From NCBI GenBank assembly GCA_028554645.1, contig JAQOOI010000021.1:1488001-1552000 (forward strand): 64,000 bases of DNA. Reading direction: 5' to 3'. This document shows positions 49,165 to 62,776 of the stretch, one piece after another (the first letter of the stretch is position 1; each line of letters opens with the position of its first letter). Under the pieces are notes generated by a model. The model had not been told where the DNA came from, ran no database searches, and saw only the letters and a list, made by a program, of their open reading frames with translations. Source of the DNA: Omphalotus guepiniiformis. Its lineage: Eukaryota > Basidiomycota > Agaricomycetes > Agaricales > Omphalotaceae. The position numbers and the translations under genes were made by a program.

Positions 49165-52100
49165 TTACTCTCGTCTGCTGAGGGCTTGTAGTTGTACAAA
49201 CTCATAGTAATCCCCTTTTATGTTGAGCAGTTGATCGTGCGTTCCTGATTCGCTTACGCGGCCATCCTTAATAAAGTAGATGCAAAATGAAAATAATCCA
49301 ATCAGGATTGGGCTGGCAGGACAAGCGCGCGGCGACGTAGATGCAGTCAGCATTTTGGATACTTGATAAACGATGTGCGATAGCAATCGTCGTTCGGCCT
49401 TTGGAAGCTTGGTCAAGAGCCTCTTGCACGACCTTCTCAGAGTTGGAATCAAGTGCCGAAGTTGCTTCGTCCAAAAGCAGAACTTTCGGATTCCGTAGAA
49501 GAGCACGGGCGATAGCGATACGTTCTGCGTGCACTCAGGTCAATAACATCAAAGTGAGCCAGGAGCGCAAAAAATGACATACGTTTCTGTCCACCAGAGA
49601 GTTGAGAGCCCTTGCCTCCGACCTCGGTGTCAAAACCACTGTTGAATATGTTCGTCAAGGGAATGTATTTCATACTGAAACGAAAAGTACTTACTCCGGA
49701 AGGGATTGAATGAAGTCGAGGATGTTTGCTTTACGACATGCTTCCTCTATTTCCGCTTGCGTGACTTCATTCGCAGGCTTGATGGCTCCAAGCAAGATAT
49801 TGAAGCGGACCGTTCCAGCGTATAGAGTGGGTTCCTGTGAAACAAGAGCCATGGCCTTTCGATAGTCAGACACATTGAGCTCGTTGATAGGTTCCCCGTC
49901 CAACTGCGAAATACATATCAGATCACAATCGACATGAAAGAATGATAGACGTACATATATTTGACCAGCAAGAGGATCATAGAATCGTTCGATCAACTGA
50001 ATGACAGTGCTCTTTCCAGAACCACTTTGACCAACTAGGGCAACATAGGTCCCCGGTTCAATCTTCAGGGAAAGTTCACGAAGAACACGTACACCCGGTC
50101 GAGTGGGATACCTAAAGTGTATGTTCTCGAACCGAATTTGACCGCGCACTTGAGTAGGATCCACTGCTTTGCCTTCAGTAGAATCGGCATCGATCTCCGG
50201 GACGGAGTCGAGTAGCTTGACAATATCGGAGGCTGCACCTTTCGCGGAGGACATGTCAGGTACGAACGAGAACACATTCCCAGCCTGGATGGCACCGAAT
50301 GTAGTAGACTGCACATAAGAAGTTAGTACCCTTGGCCGAATCGCGGACTGTTTGTACTTGCCATCAAGCCAACAAAGAACCTAAATGTGCTGTATTCCAA
50401 GCCGGACACCAATCTTGAACCATACCAAAACACGAGAGAAATGACGAAGAACATCATGGATTGAGAAAGTGCGTATAAACCATTGCTCCAAAACGCGGTC
50501 CTATTGGACTTGCGCAGAGGCTCCTCTAAACTCTTACTGTATAGGTCAAGGCAGTCGTCTTCACGAGTTAAAGAAGCGACTGTGCGAATCGCTCCTGCAG
50601 CTTCACAAGCTAATTGAGCGGAGCCAGCATGTATTTTCTTGTTGGCTTGATCTTTCAACACGACAACACGCTGAGGATGAACATAGTCAGTACATGTGGA
50701 GACTTCAATAAAAACCCATACTAGGCGAATATATCCGGCGGTCACCAGCAAAGGGGTACATGCTAGTGATGAATAAGATATCAGTAATGCGACCACATGT
50801 TCATTGGCTATAGCCTTACCTATTCCGACTAGGCCAAGCTTCCATGCGAAAATAAGACCAACTATAGCTCCACCAACCATAGTAGATGCACTTTGCACAA
50901 GTCTATTCACCACAACAGGTTCAGTTTTTCGTCGGAATGTAACTCCAAAAATAGACGTACGCTCCGAGGGTGATACCGGCCAGACCATTCACTTTTTGGG
51001 GATTATCACTGAGATCAGATGTCAATCCACCAGTGCTATTCTCTTCCTTATCAAAGAACTCGACTGGACAGACGATCAGCAAGAATTTCCGTGTAACTTT
51101 GTTCGAAACTCGATATCTTGTCTCAGGATGGCACGGAAGCTGAGCGACCTTAATTTAGACGTAAGGCTTGCGGCCGAGGATGCAAAGGAATAATTCTGGA
51201 GTCCAATAGCGAAAGTAGACACAATGGCAATCAAGAAGAACCTATAATATGTGAGTCATGAACGAGCGGACAGACGGAAACGATCTCCTACCAGAGAGCA
51301 TTACGATCACCAGCAACTCTCATAGCATGACCTTGTTCAGAGAAGCCACTAATTCCTTTCGCTACAAACGAAGGAGACAATGAGCAATGAATATCATCAC
51401 ATCGCCCTCAAATCACTTACCATACACAATACCAAATGCAGGGTACACCAAGCCCGTTATGATCGCAAATGACGCGCCCACTAAATACCTTGACCACGCG
51501 TCCTTGTTAATAATCCCCATTCTCTTGAAGAGATATGGTAGACTGTAATCGTTTTCTCTTACAACCTTAGCGTCCTTGGTCTTTTGCTCAATTATCTCGC
51601 TAGCAAGTGATCGTCCCGTGTTCTTGCGGCCAAGAGGGATTTCCTCTCTTGCAGCTTTCTCCATATCAGCGGCATCGGCATCAACCTCCCCAGTACTATC
51701 GTCCACAGCAGCTTCGCGAAGTTTTTGCGACTGGACCAAACGGGAATAGGCACCCTCCTTGCTTAGAAGTTCATTGTGTGTGCCCTGCTCTATTATGACA
51801 CCGTCACCCATTACGAATATCACATCAGCATCCTTAATGGTTGACAGACGATGCGCAATTGTAATGGTTGTTCGACCTATCATACCATCGTCAGATCAGA
51901 GTTCTAGGCAAAAGCTACCTCCACTTACCGGCAGCAGCCTTGTCCAACGCATCTTGCACGATACCCTCGCTCTGTGTATCTAGTGCACTGGTAGCCTCGT
52001 CAAGCAAAAGAATGCGCGGATCCGAAACGATAGCCCGTGCAATCGCAACACGTTGCTTCTGACCGCCACTAAGCAAAAATCCTCTCTCACCGACCAAAGT

Positions 52101-54181
52101 ATCGTAACCCAAAGGTAGCTTGGAAATGAACCCATCCGCATTGGCCTTGATACACGCTTCCTTAATTAATGAGAATTTCTCCTCTTCGCTGGCATGTTCA
52201 TGCGGAGTTCCGATGAGACCATGAGCAACATTGCCTTTGATCGTGGTGGCGAAAAGAGTAGGCTCTTGGGAAACCAATCCAATCTGAGTGCGCAGCCACT
52301 TAAGGTTCAAAGTCTTGATATCACGTCCGTCCAGTTTAACCACCCCCGAGAGAGGATCGTAGAAACGTTCAACTAGTGAGATCACAGTAGACTTTCCAGA
52401 TCCCGATGCTCCGACAAGAGCAGCAGTTTTACCAGCCCGGAATTTCAGGGAGAGATTTTTGACGACAGCTACACCAGGACGTGATGGATAGCTGAACTTG
52501 ACATCCTCAAGTGTAATTTCTCCCTCCACGGTCTCGGGCTTCAATCCAGAAGGATCTGCAGAATCGATATCTGGCACACGATCAATAGTGGCATAAAGTT
52601 TTGCAGCGGCACCGCGACCGTGTGTAATAGCTATTCGTTGTAGATATCTGAGTATACGTAAAACCGTCCGGATGAGGTACGTACCTTGCATTTCAGGAGC
52701 CAACAGCGCCAGTGAAAACGAACCAATTAAGATGGACATGAAAACGTTAATTACTTGGCCAGCATTCGCTGGTTAAAGAAATTGTCGATTTGAGCGCGGG
52801 AAACGCAATAAACATATAAATACATACCATGACCCTGGAGAATGAGAGTGGTGCCAAAATCGAAAGCTAGCGGGCGTATGATTAGCATGTCGGTTCACAA
52901 GGAAACTAAAGCAAGCTATTGAGACGAAGCTAGGGCATAGGACGAATAGATGACAAAGAAGAAGACAGCAAGACCAGCACCATGCCAAACAGCAGCCTGA
53001 GAATCGACGGTACGTGATTTATCGATGTGTTCATCGTAAAGGGCAGAAAGAATCTTCTGCGTCCCAAAGGCCTGCGCAGTACGAACAGTGGAGATAACTT
53101 CCTCTGCAAGATTACCGCCGTCGGCAACGTGCTTGAGAGACAGCCTGAAAAGGAATCCTGAATATTTAGTCAATGGACCAAAACCGAGACTTACTGCATG
53201 TACTTGGAGACGAATATATTCATAACACTTCCAGTGATACCGATGCAGGGCAATATGGAGGACATCGCCAGTGCAAGACGCCATTCTCGAGCGTACGCCA
53301 AAATGAATCCGGTGAAGAAAGCTGACGAAAAATGGACGACGAGGGCGACCTTTTCTGATATACCTTGCTGAACCAGGTCTAGTACACAATGTCAATTTAT
53401 GACGCTTTTTTTGATAGTACGACTTTGCCTTACGCGTATCAGTCTGGATCCGGGTTGCCACTTCACCTGCTCCAACTTTGTCAAAGAATTGGATATCTTG
53501 ACGAAGAACGGCCTGCAGATACCGTTCACGAATGCGTTTAGCGTTCACTTCGCCGGTGTAAACCCAAGTGTACATGTAAATGTAGGTACAAACGAAAATT
53601 CCAATGCCTAGAGGTAGATTACAGAAAGCTTGTCAGCCTGGTGACTACGGGCAATATGGTCAAGCTCACCGATGATGGTAAGATACAGAGCATCAAGGGA
53701 AGCCTGATGACGAAAGTCGGCGACAGTCTGCGGAAATTCCTCTGCCGCAGTTGGGTCACCGTTTTGCTTGTCATTCAACTTGGTCTGAAAGTCCACGAAG
53801 GCGGCTGTCAATCTACCGAACAGCAGGGTCATTAGGGGTTGCGCAGCGCCAGCGGCGGCAGCAGCTATAAGACCAATCAAGTCCATCAACAACTCCAGCC
53901 TGGTTGAGAACCTGTTTACTTCGGTCACCAAGAGTCGTAACAATGATTGCAGCGCTGTAAACATACCTGAATAATTGTACTATCGAGACAGGCTGGAGCT
54001 CAGGCTCGACTGGTTTTGCCAGAACGGCATCAACCTCAGGATCCTGCTCAGATTTCTCCACATCCTTCCCTGTATCCTCTGTAATTTTCCTCGACCACCT
54101 TCTTGAGAAAAACCCCTTCTTCTCGTCCAGAGACACCTTCTCGTCCACACTACTAGGATGCGAGTCCGACATTGAGGACAC
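49165..54181 (-). CDS. ABCB-type full ABC transporter (multidrug/Ste6-like, TMD-NBD-TMD-NBD)
   Basis: This is a full-size exporter of the ABCB class. The N-terminus [20 protein letters not shown] is charged and cytosolic. TMD1 includes [20 protein letters not shown] and [20 protein letters not shown], then [16 protein letters not shown]1 has Walker [10 protein letters not shown], signature [14 protein letters not shown] and Walker [13 protein letters not shown]. The linker is acidic ([16 protein letters not shown]). TMD2 includes [19 protein letters not shown] and [16 protein letters not shown]2 has Walker [10 protein letters not shown], the signature [16 protein letters not shown] joined across an intron (donor GTATGTCA) and Walker [18 protein letters not shown], ending LQALSRRE at 49165-49167. 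Both ATP sites look canonical. At about 51050-51125 I could not find a splice junction that keeps the frame between RQDIEF and FFDKEE; this may be my failure or a real break. The cargo is unknown. Confidence 0.9.
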
Positions 54182-55332
54182 GGACTAGATTGCAAGTGGA
54201 AGGAAAGAGACAAGGTAGTCTGACAGGCGGCTAAGCACGAGTGGGTATATGTACCAAGGCTTTCGGCAAAAGTTTCGTAATACGGATTACACATTGTTGC
54301 CGGAGATCCCTCGGTTCTGCCTGCCGTTACTCTACGTGTACAAGCAAATTGCGTATATTATGATAATTTCAATCATGATTAAAATCTCCATACGTTGCAA
54401 GGTGCTGCCCTGTGCTGCCGCGCTATTCAAAAGCTGAGCGATGCGAAACCCTCGGCAAGTCATGACGAGTCAGACTGGTCTCAAGAGTCAAGACCAGGTC
54501 AAGACTATTGAACCGTTGAATGGGACGGAACCGCAACTCGAGTCAAACGTTGCATCCAAACAATGTCACAGCATCGGCATCGGCGCATTTTGCTATCATT
54601 AGTGAGTGCCATAGTGCATGGAAGCTACTTTTCACGATAAGTATTATATATATGTATGTTATGTACTTGAAATTAATGATGGAGTTGCTGGCTCCCAGTG
54701 GGAGGCCTTCGCTCAAACGTGAGATAACTCTTTCAGGCATTCTCAGCAGTTTTTCTACTTACCTCTGCGGGGACGGTATGAAATTTTCACCTTATGTACC
54801 GAGGTACTTAGTGGTGCAGCGTGCGGTGCCTGAACCTGAACCTTTACCGAGTCCGATAAGTAAGGTCCGATAACGTTCCATATGTACTCCCAACTGTTGA
54901 ATTCTCGGAGTTAATATGGTTCGATATAATAAAACGAGATATATGTGGTATATAGTTCCGGCCAAAGAGCGAGTGTTGAATTCATGTAACGAGTATCAAT
55001 AATAAAGAAATCCAATATATAGTAACGAACGGAATCGTAGGAAAGGATGCAATTAAAGGAGAAATCTTATATGAACAAGCCAAAAGGAATGCCAAGCGGT
55101 TGAAATACTAGATTACACTAAACCAGACAGATGGGTGATTGAGCAAAGCAGACAAACAGCAAAGTGATAAACATGTGTGAGAATTAGATGGCCGAGTACT
55201 AACGATGCCGCCGGGTTATTAGAGCAATAGACCTACATATAATCTGTCCAAGTCAGAGTTAGCACACACTAGCACACAGATCCCACCAGGCCAGCCAGCA
55301 GATACATTCTCACCTAACGACGTTTGTCCGCC
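54182..55332. other. 1.15 kb intergenic region
   Basis: This lies between the ABC transporter start and the YPK1 stop. It is AT-rich and contains a repeated ACACACTAGCACACA motif at ~55262-55277. A 117-codon plus-strand ORF at 54520-54873 has no recognisable feature and is not supported as a gene. Confidence 0.5.
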
Positions 55333-57490
55333 TTAGACAGGACTGACAGGAATATTGGTGCCGTTGTATGAGAATCCTATAGGCGACACTCAGCGCAAGA
55401 CGAGGTATGAGTATGGGAGGAAAGACATACCAGAGAACTGAGCCTGAACTGTCTGACTCAGTTCAGAGCCCTCTACAAAGCTATCTACGGGGGCTTCGGT
55501 AGTGAATACGGTGTCAAAGTTTGACACGTCTACAGGGCTAGCCACACTTGGTTTGAAGGGTGGGTGTATTTTCTTCTGCGCAAGCTTCTTGAAATCGATA
55601 TGATTATCGAAGAATGGGTGCTTCTTGATTTCTTCAGCGCCGTTGACACCCAGCCTACGAGTAGGGTCACGGGTCAGAAGCCCTGTGAGAATGCTTTGAG
55701 CCTCTGGACTAATTTCGGGGCCAAAAACGAGAGGGTCGTTCAAAATCTTTTGATACATGTTATCAGTGACCTCTAAATCATGAAACGTCAGGTCATATAG
55801 AAGATGAGTAGAAGATACGACGAACCATCGTAGAATGGAGGAAGCCCAGACAACATTTCGTATAACAGAACCCCGAGCGTCCACCAGTCTATGGTTTTGT
55901 CTGGGGCGAGATAAATCATTTAGCACTTCAAAATCATTACAGGTCGCAGTAGACATACTGTAGCCGTGCCCGCATAGAATTTCAGGTGCAAGATATTCAG
56001 GTGTGCCACAGAACGTATTCGTTTTATCGTTCGCCTTCATGTTCAACTTGCACAATCCAAAGTCACACAGGGCAATGTGTCCGGTAAAATCTAATAAGAT
56101 GTTCTCTGGTTTCAAATCGCTGGCACCTAATGTCAGCATCCTTCGGAAATGAGAAACCGACAAGCGACATACCGATAGACCACATCTAATTCATGCAGAT
56201 GTTCAAGGGCCAGGAGTAATTCAGCACTGTAGAATCGGGCACGCTCCTCGTTGAACCTCTGTTCTCTCTGCAGATGATGGAATAGCTCTCCGCCGTTCAC
56301 GAACCTGAGCAGAATGAGGAGTTGACTTCAGTGAAGGTCAATTACATAGGAAAACCCGTCAAGGAAAATATGCAAACGAAACAGAAGCCTGAGAGAAAGT
56401 AAAGCTTACGCGAGGACCAAATACAATTTCTGTTCCGATTGGAAACTGAACTTAAGAGGCACGATGAAAGGGCTGTTGACCTGCGCTAGGACCAGTCGTT
56501 CCGCCAACGTATGCGTGATCTCATTCCGATGCACGATATGAGCTTTCCGAATAGTCTTGAGAGCGTAAATTCGCGAGGTATCACGTTTTCGAACTTGCAT
56601 CACCTATATGGCAGATAAAAACGGTAAATGATGCAAATGGAAGCTGACGTGGGTTCATTTCTCACCTTACCGAACGATCCCTTTCCAATGACGGTGATGA
56701 GCTCGAAGTCATCAATCGTAAGCGAGCCACCATAGCTGGGCTGATAGGAGACACCAATTTGAATCTTGCCCGAACCACCTACTATATCATACCACTGGTC
56801 CTGGGTGCCCATGTTCTCAAAATCAGGCACGAACTTAATGCCACCTAAGAAGATATCATTCCCCAAATCATCCGCTAGGCCGTCTCCACCACGATTGGGC
56901 TCGTCAGCGCGCAAATAGCACTGGAGGGAAAGTTCCGAGTTCCGGGAAACATCACTTGAGAGTTGATACATCAGGAAAACGTAGTGATGTAAAAGATGAA
57001 CATTCCAACGCACAAATGGGCCTGATACATGTACAAAGGTTTCTCGAGTTCCCCTCCGAGAGGTGTAATGAGAACCTGGTTGACTTCATACTCCATTACA
57101 ATATATGGGAGCCACCAACATTGTGTCCGCTGAATACTGTCCCTGAACATAAATGTAAGTAGAGTGTTATGAGCATCAGTTCGCTCTACGTAGCTACCTG
57201 TTTCCTTTCGATCTGGCAAGTCGATGTTGTTGTACGCTAGATGGCGAGACGGAAGCAGCCACCTTTGCTTGCTGGGATGCAAGGGCGTTCTGGACTGCAG
57301 GAGGAACCGCAGAACCAGCAGGAAGACTAAGACCTTCCGCCCACAGCACGCGAATGGCCAGCAGTCCTGACCTAGGACTGGGCTTGCCGTCTGGGTTTCC
57401 AGGCGTTGGGGTGGTCGAGCGACCAGACATGTCCTCGGAGCGAAGGTTGGTGACAGAAGATTTTTTGCTCCGGCCGAGTTTCCAAGACAT
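55333..57490 (-). CDS. YPK1: AGC-family serine/threonine kinase, Ypk1/SGK type
   Basis: Ypk1-type kinases act below TORC2 and regulate sphingolipid synthesis, endocytosis and membrane stress. The N-terminus [16 protein letters not shown] leads to a C2-like region ([20 protein letters not shown] ... [12 protein letters not shown]). The kinase domain starts [17 protein letters not shown], then [14 protein letters not shown] (the VAIK Lys is in ALKT) and [10 protein letters not shown]. The catalytic loop is [12 protein letters not shown] and the DFG motif is CDFGLC. The activation-loop Thr is in [16 protein letters not shown]-tail segments are [20 protein letters not shown] and [18 protein letters not shown], then, after an intron, [14 protein letters not shown] with stop 55333-55335. 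Together they give the hydrophobic motif F-S-G-F-S-Y that TORC2 would phosphorylate. All catalytic residues are present. Confidence 0.93.
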
Positions 57491-58264
57491 AGTGAGATAT
57501 TAACGAAGACGGAGATAATGAGTGTACTTGAGAAAGCCTGCTTTCTGTTGTGGATGGATGTGAGTGGCAAGATTGAAAGAGAAGGAGCAACGGAATTAGT
57601 TATGGTGAATGTGTGACACCGTTACTACTTCCCGATCAGGGTATGTGACAATGATCTTCGGATGATCACTTCTTACGTAACCACGTAGCTACGCGAAGGC
57701 GACTGGCTGCTAGTAGTCTAGTCTAGTACTTTCGCTTCTCAGCGGTAGTAAAGGGTCACTTGAGGGTTACGGGCGTTGCAGGTCTCAGTACTATGTTTCT
57801 ATGTACAGTAACACTGAAGGAATTCCAAAAATCAGACTCCATGTTCCAGACGTGCAAGCGGCCTTCGCTGGGCCGACGGACGATCGTTACGATACTAAAA
57901 TAAATACATAGTTTGTCCTTACTCTCATTGACTCGTGGTATCGTATCCAGGCCTTGTACGAATCACAACCGCGACCCTCTAAACGTTGACAGGTCCTCCT
58001 GACCTGAAATTACTTACGTATTGGGCTATTAGCTTAAGAGCATCGAACTGCATAGATATTGGGAGGTTGGAGAATCCTCAGTTACTGCACTGCGACATGA
58101 CAAACAATGGCAAGGAAGTGGTAATGCTTATGTAGGCTCAACATGTACACAAAAGACTTGGTCGCAAGTGTGTTGCATAACCTGCGAGTTTTCAACATTG
58201 ATGATAGCCGTAAGAACCATGAATAAAGAATGTTATGGAATAACAGCCTTGAGATACTTTGATC
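57491..58264. other. Intergenic region upstream of YPK1
   Basis: This 774-bp stretch lies between the YPK1 start and the MSH5 stop. No exon is supported. The YPK1 promoter should be in the left part. Confidence 0.5.
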
Positions 58265-61200
58265 CTAGTCGTATGGTTTGCCGAGCACTTTTGCAAGCCT
58301 TCTCTTGACGTCTTCACGGTCTTGTTCGAAATCCCAAGCAAGAAACCGGCGACACACGGATTCGGCTTCTTGTAGTTCCATCGTTTCGCTTTCAGACATT
58401 TCCTCGTCTAGTAACCGGCCAGTTTCGTGAGCAGACAACAGTTGACTGTTCCAGAAATCAGCGGACCACCGCGAGCTAGGACGAAACAATTTCAGGACCT
58501 AACATATTGAGCCCTTTGAACTATCCGACTGGGTATACCGAAAATTTCCGCGCATTTAGCTGCCTGCGAGTCAAGGGAGAGCCCCTCCGTTGCTCTACAA
58601 GTCGACATCTCAACTTAATCACAGAATTCATGTAAGCGAACTGCGCGAACTCACCGGTAGAGATACGTTATTTCTTCTCTATGTCGTACGCTTTCCTCGT
58701 TGAGAATTGGACGCGTGGGTCTTGTTGATGTTGATGACGTGGGGGTTCCGTTTGCCGCGGTATTTGGGCTTGTGCAATCTAGTAGCATTCTGTCGTTTGT
58801 GATGAACATGATTTGCATGTGTAGGAACGAGATTGGCAGAGACTCTGGATCGAGGATACCCTCTCCGAAAACATCATGAAAATGAGTGGCAACAAGAACT
58901 TTTGGACAATTCGGGCCTCGATTGAGAAGATGCTTGACTACGCCACAAAGTAGACCCGCGCCGTCTGCAGTCAAATGCCAGGTCATGCCGCAAAAAGATA
59001 GACGGGGTCCGCAAGCGTTCCGGAAAGCAGCAGATAGTAAGATTTAGACCCAAACAAGCGAATGAAAAGATAAAACACCAGCCTGTTGAGAGCGTTCCTT
59101 TGCCGAATTCGTCGAGAAGAATCAAAGAACGAGAGGTGCAATTACGAAGAGCTAGAGAAACTTGCCCGAGGTCGATCATGAACGCAGATTGAACCTAGAA
59201 GCGGTTAGTGTTGTTGAAGTCCTCGAGGCACGCAGAAAACCTCTATTTACTTTTGAGACAGATTCTCTTGTAGATATGCGCGTGAAAACTGGATGTCATC
59301 AATCAATTCATACTCAGAGTATCCGAGAGCAAGAACCATACTTTTATCAACAATGCCGAGGGTGGCGGATTCAGCAGGTACGAAGCTGGCAGGTATACGT
59401 CAGTATGAAGGGCGGGGTTAGTAGAAGTCAGAGAATATCAACCATCCGATCTAGTGGAACCGTTAGGAACACGCGCAGTGACAGGTGGAGCACACAAACC
59501 TGAGCCATATATTGTATAAGTGCAATCTTGATGATTATCAATGTCTCTTTCCAAGATTGAAAGTATGGGTGAAAACAAACTTGTTTCAAGTATACACTCT
59601 GGGTCGAAACGTGAGGAACAGCACAGGAGCAGTGTGGCAAGACATACCTTTCCGCAAGCATTAGCACCAGTGCATAAGAGAACGCTATTCCAATGCCTGG
59701 TCTCTCCATCTTCAAGGCTGCAGTCTGAATCCGAGGCTAGACCAAACCCATGACCGCCAATGAGATGAGCATCATTGGGAACAAACGCGTCGACGACCAT
59801 CTCCTGTAATGGATGCCTGCCACTTCGTCAGGATGTGATTCGTTCACAATCTGAAACTGTAATTATACCTTCCTTGAATGATGTCAATTATATTGTCATC
59901 CACCATGACAGGTCGGTGGTAGCCATATGCACGTGAAGCATCTGCGAAGACGAAGAGACAATCCAACTCGGCGCATGCATCACACGCCTCAGACATAGCC
60001 TGATCATGAACCAAAACTTCTTCTAGCAAGGACTGAACGATCTCAATTTCACGATCTACAATAAGAGAGTGAAGATCTCCGATATGCGCATCCATATCTA
60101 GAGGGGCGTCAGTGCCGCACAGAAGGCAGTCTCGTATAGACCTACCGTGCATATCTTGAGAATTGAAATAAACATGGGACCTAGAAGCGGAGTTATTAAG
60201 AAGTAGACGGCGCAAACATGACGCTGTTACTCGGAAGAAAACTGATTTCGAACCATGAGTCTGAGAAAGCTTCATGTGTAGGGTCACGAACTCACTTGAA
60301 AACTCCAGCCATCCATAACCTGGACTCCTGCTTCACTTCGCCACTGTACTTGCATTGGGACACAAATGAGGAATCCTTGTGCGTAGTCAACATGAAAAGT
60401 CGTGCATCAAGAAATGGGCCGACAAACCAAGCTGTGGAAAGTAAACTACGTTGAGAGAAGGCGCATAATCCCGAGGTACCGTTTGACAGATCCTTTCGGC
60501 TACCTTGGACTGGCACACAGGACGTTTCAACAGTGAAGAGGAACGGAATATCGTAACCTACTAGTACAGAGTCAATACCATGATATACGTACTTTCTGTT
60601 GTCCAACTCTTCATCGATATGTGGGCGTACGCAAACTCTTCTCGCTTGGGCAGATTCTTCCCAGTCAATCTGAAATATTAGACGACAGAGTCGGAACTGA
60701 GTCGAATACCACAATGTCACTGATACGCACGACGTCATTGATCTTTGTCCCGATATCTCTAAAAGTGGCGATATCCAATGCTGTAATGACCTATAAGAGT
60801 GCGCTAATGTTATATTTCATAGGGTGGAAAGAGTCAACGACGTACCTTGTTGACTATTTCGACGTTCCTCGCTTCATGAAGTTCTGCTAAGGCTTCTTTG
60901 AGCATTGCACACAAAACTGTGAACTATAGAATTCTCAATAGAGCTGACGACAAAAGTCAAAAACGATCACCTTCACAAGACCCTGCCACTCCGCGACTTT
61001 CGCTTTTCCGATTCTTAAGATACCTAGCATTCGAGGCACGTTTTTGATTCCCTTGAGGTAAGAATGCATGGCATTGATAGTGTTCAGGTTCTCCGGGAGA
61101 AGGAAACACGCCACGGCATCGTGGCGCGCATTGATCACTGCGAGAGAAAGGGATGGCCGTAATAGCCACGTTCGCATTAATGCACGTCCCAGGCTAGTAT

Positions 61201-62587
61201 TTGTGGTATTTAGCATCCCTGTCGTATATTCATGAGAAATTCTCATGATTAACCAAACGAGATGATTTACCGGCAAGTGACAGCCCTTCCTTCAATTTGT
61301 CTGAGTGCACGGACGCATGGCTCTCGCTTTCAAAGACTTGAAGAGAACTGCAAGCAAATAGTGTAATGACCCAGGTGTTTTTATTCATTTATTAGTTACT
61401 CACAACAAAGCGTCTGCGTTGATCTGCATCACCTCGTTCCTACGTGTATGTCAGCAGTGCCCAATATGGGATAGAAACTTGAACTCACAAAGCAAGAAAT
61501 TCAATACCTCGAACCTCTAAACCATGAATGCCCTCATCATCCAAGTCATCCACCGCGCGCTGGCGAACCAGATGATCCAGTAAAGCTCCAACCGATGCTA
61601 TCTGATGGAATAATCACCACCGGAAACGCACTTCCAACAGAGTAGTTCCACGTACGCAAAGAGGTGAAGCTTCTACAGAGGCAAAGTTCGACAACCTAAT
61701 TAGCGCATTCCATCGTTTTGCAGTAGGATCCTTGATTGATTGTCTTCTTCTTGACATGAATTCGTACGCATTTCGCGTTACTTCAGATGGTACGTCGTCT
61801 GAACTGGATGCACGGGTCGAGCATTCTTGTGGAAGATCGGAGAGTAGGGGAAGCGACAAAAGTCGTTCTCGCCCTTTTGCAGGCGAAAATTCCTTGTGAG
61901 GCCTGACTTGGAAAATACCATTAGACGTTTCCACTGTTGCTGGATATGAGTATAGGCGCATGTTTTAAGAGTTCATGAGACTCACTGAAGTCTCTGACCG
62001 TGTCCATGAATGCATCGTCTGCTCTCGAGCTAGTAAATACGATGTCCGGATTGACTTGCTCCAAGACTGCCCAGAATTGCAACCTCAATGTGATATCCGG
62101 GGAGCCTGGATAGTTGAAACTAACTCATTCTCGTCAGATCATGCTGGGCAGTTTCTTCTGTATCTTCAAGGACATAAATCATGCATCGGATGGGGTCGTA
62201 GTATGCCACCCCGACGCGACAACTGAGAATCAACTTGTTTAGCACGATTCCTTCTGCTCTGCAGATTCTCCTACTTCCGACACCAAGCCGCTAGGCCTAT
62301 CTGAATGATTATCAGCTTTGCATGAAAGACCGTGAGGACTTCTCTACCTTCTCGGGTATAGTTGATTCAGTGGCCTCAGTATCCGCGAGCTCAACAGTGC
62401 CTTCCGTTTCTTCACTTTCGTCATCTCTTTCCCATCTGACCTTCTTTCTGGACGACGGTGAATCTTCATTGTCGGAGCCTGGGGCGATTTCGCGATCTAC
62501 ATGGTCCAGCTTTGAGGCCTGGTGGTCGCGCTTCCCTCTTCCCCTAGATCCGTGCTTCGGCTCACCATCTCTGCGAGGGTTAGGCAT
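58265..62587 (-). CDS. MSH5: Meiotic MutS homologue MSH5
   Basis: Msh5 forms a clamp with Msh4 that stabilises meiotic recombination intermediates. The start [19 protein letters not shown] is basic and acidic-rich after ~40 residues. The MutS connector-like part has [20 protein letters not shown]. The lever/clamp region contains [33 protein letters not shown] and IVNKVITALDI. The ATPase has [20 protein letters not shown], Walker A TGANACGK joined to [26 protein letters not shown], Walker [12 protein letters not shown] and [15 protein letters not shown]. The C-terminus gives [31 protein letters not shown] and AKVLGKPYD, stop at 58265-58267. [10 protein letters not shown] and the THFHD block are typical of MSH5 rather than other MutS proteins. 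Walker A has Ala (GANACGKS) where most relatives have Pro. Many short introns are needed; I did not resolve all. Confidence 0.9.
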
Positions 62588-62776
62588 TCCACTGAAGGGG
62601 AATCTGAACAGGAGAGGAATTACTACAGTCACGCGTCCTTGACTCAACAGTACATATATAGTAGTTGTGACAAGTGTCACGTACTGCAAGGAGCTGCAAG
62701 GTCCAAGGTCCTTGCAAGTACTTTGCAAGTCTGCAAGTTATATTTTCACGGCTAGGAACTACCTACTGGAGAATAT

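Noticed and set aside
54520..54873. 117-codon plus-strand ORF as a gene
   Set aside because: No recognisable domain, no splice context and AT-rich composition like the surrounding intergenic DNA.
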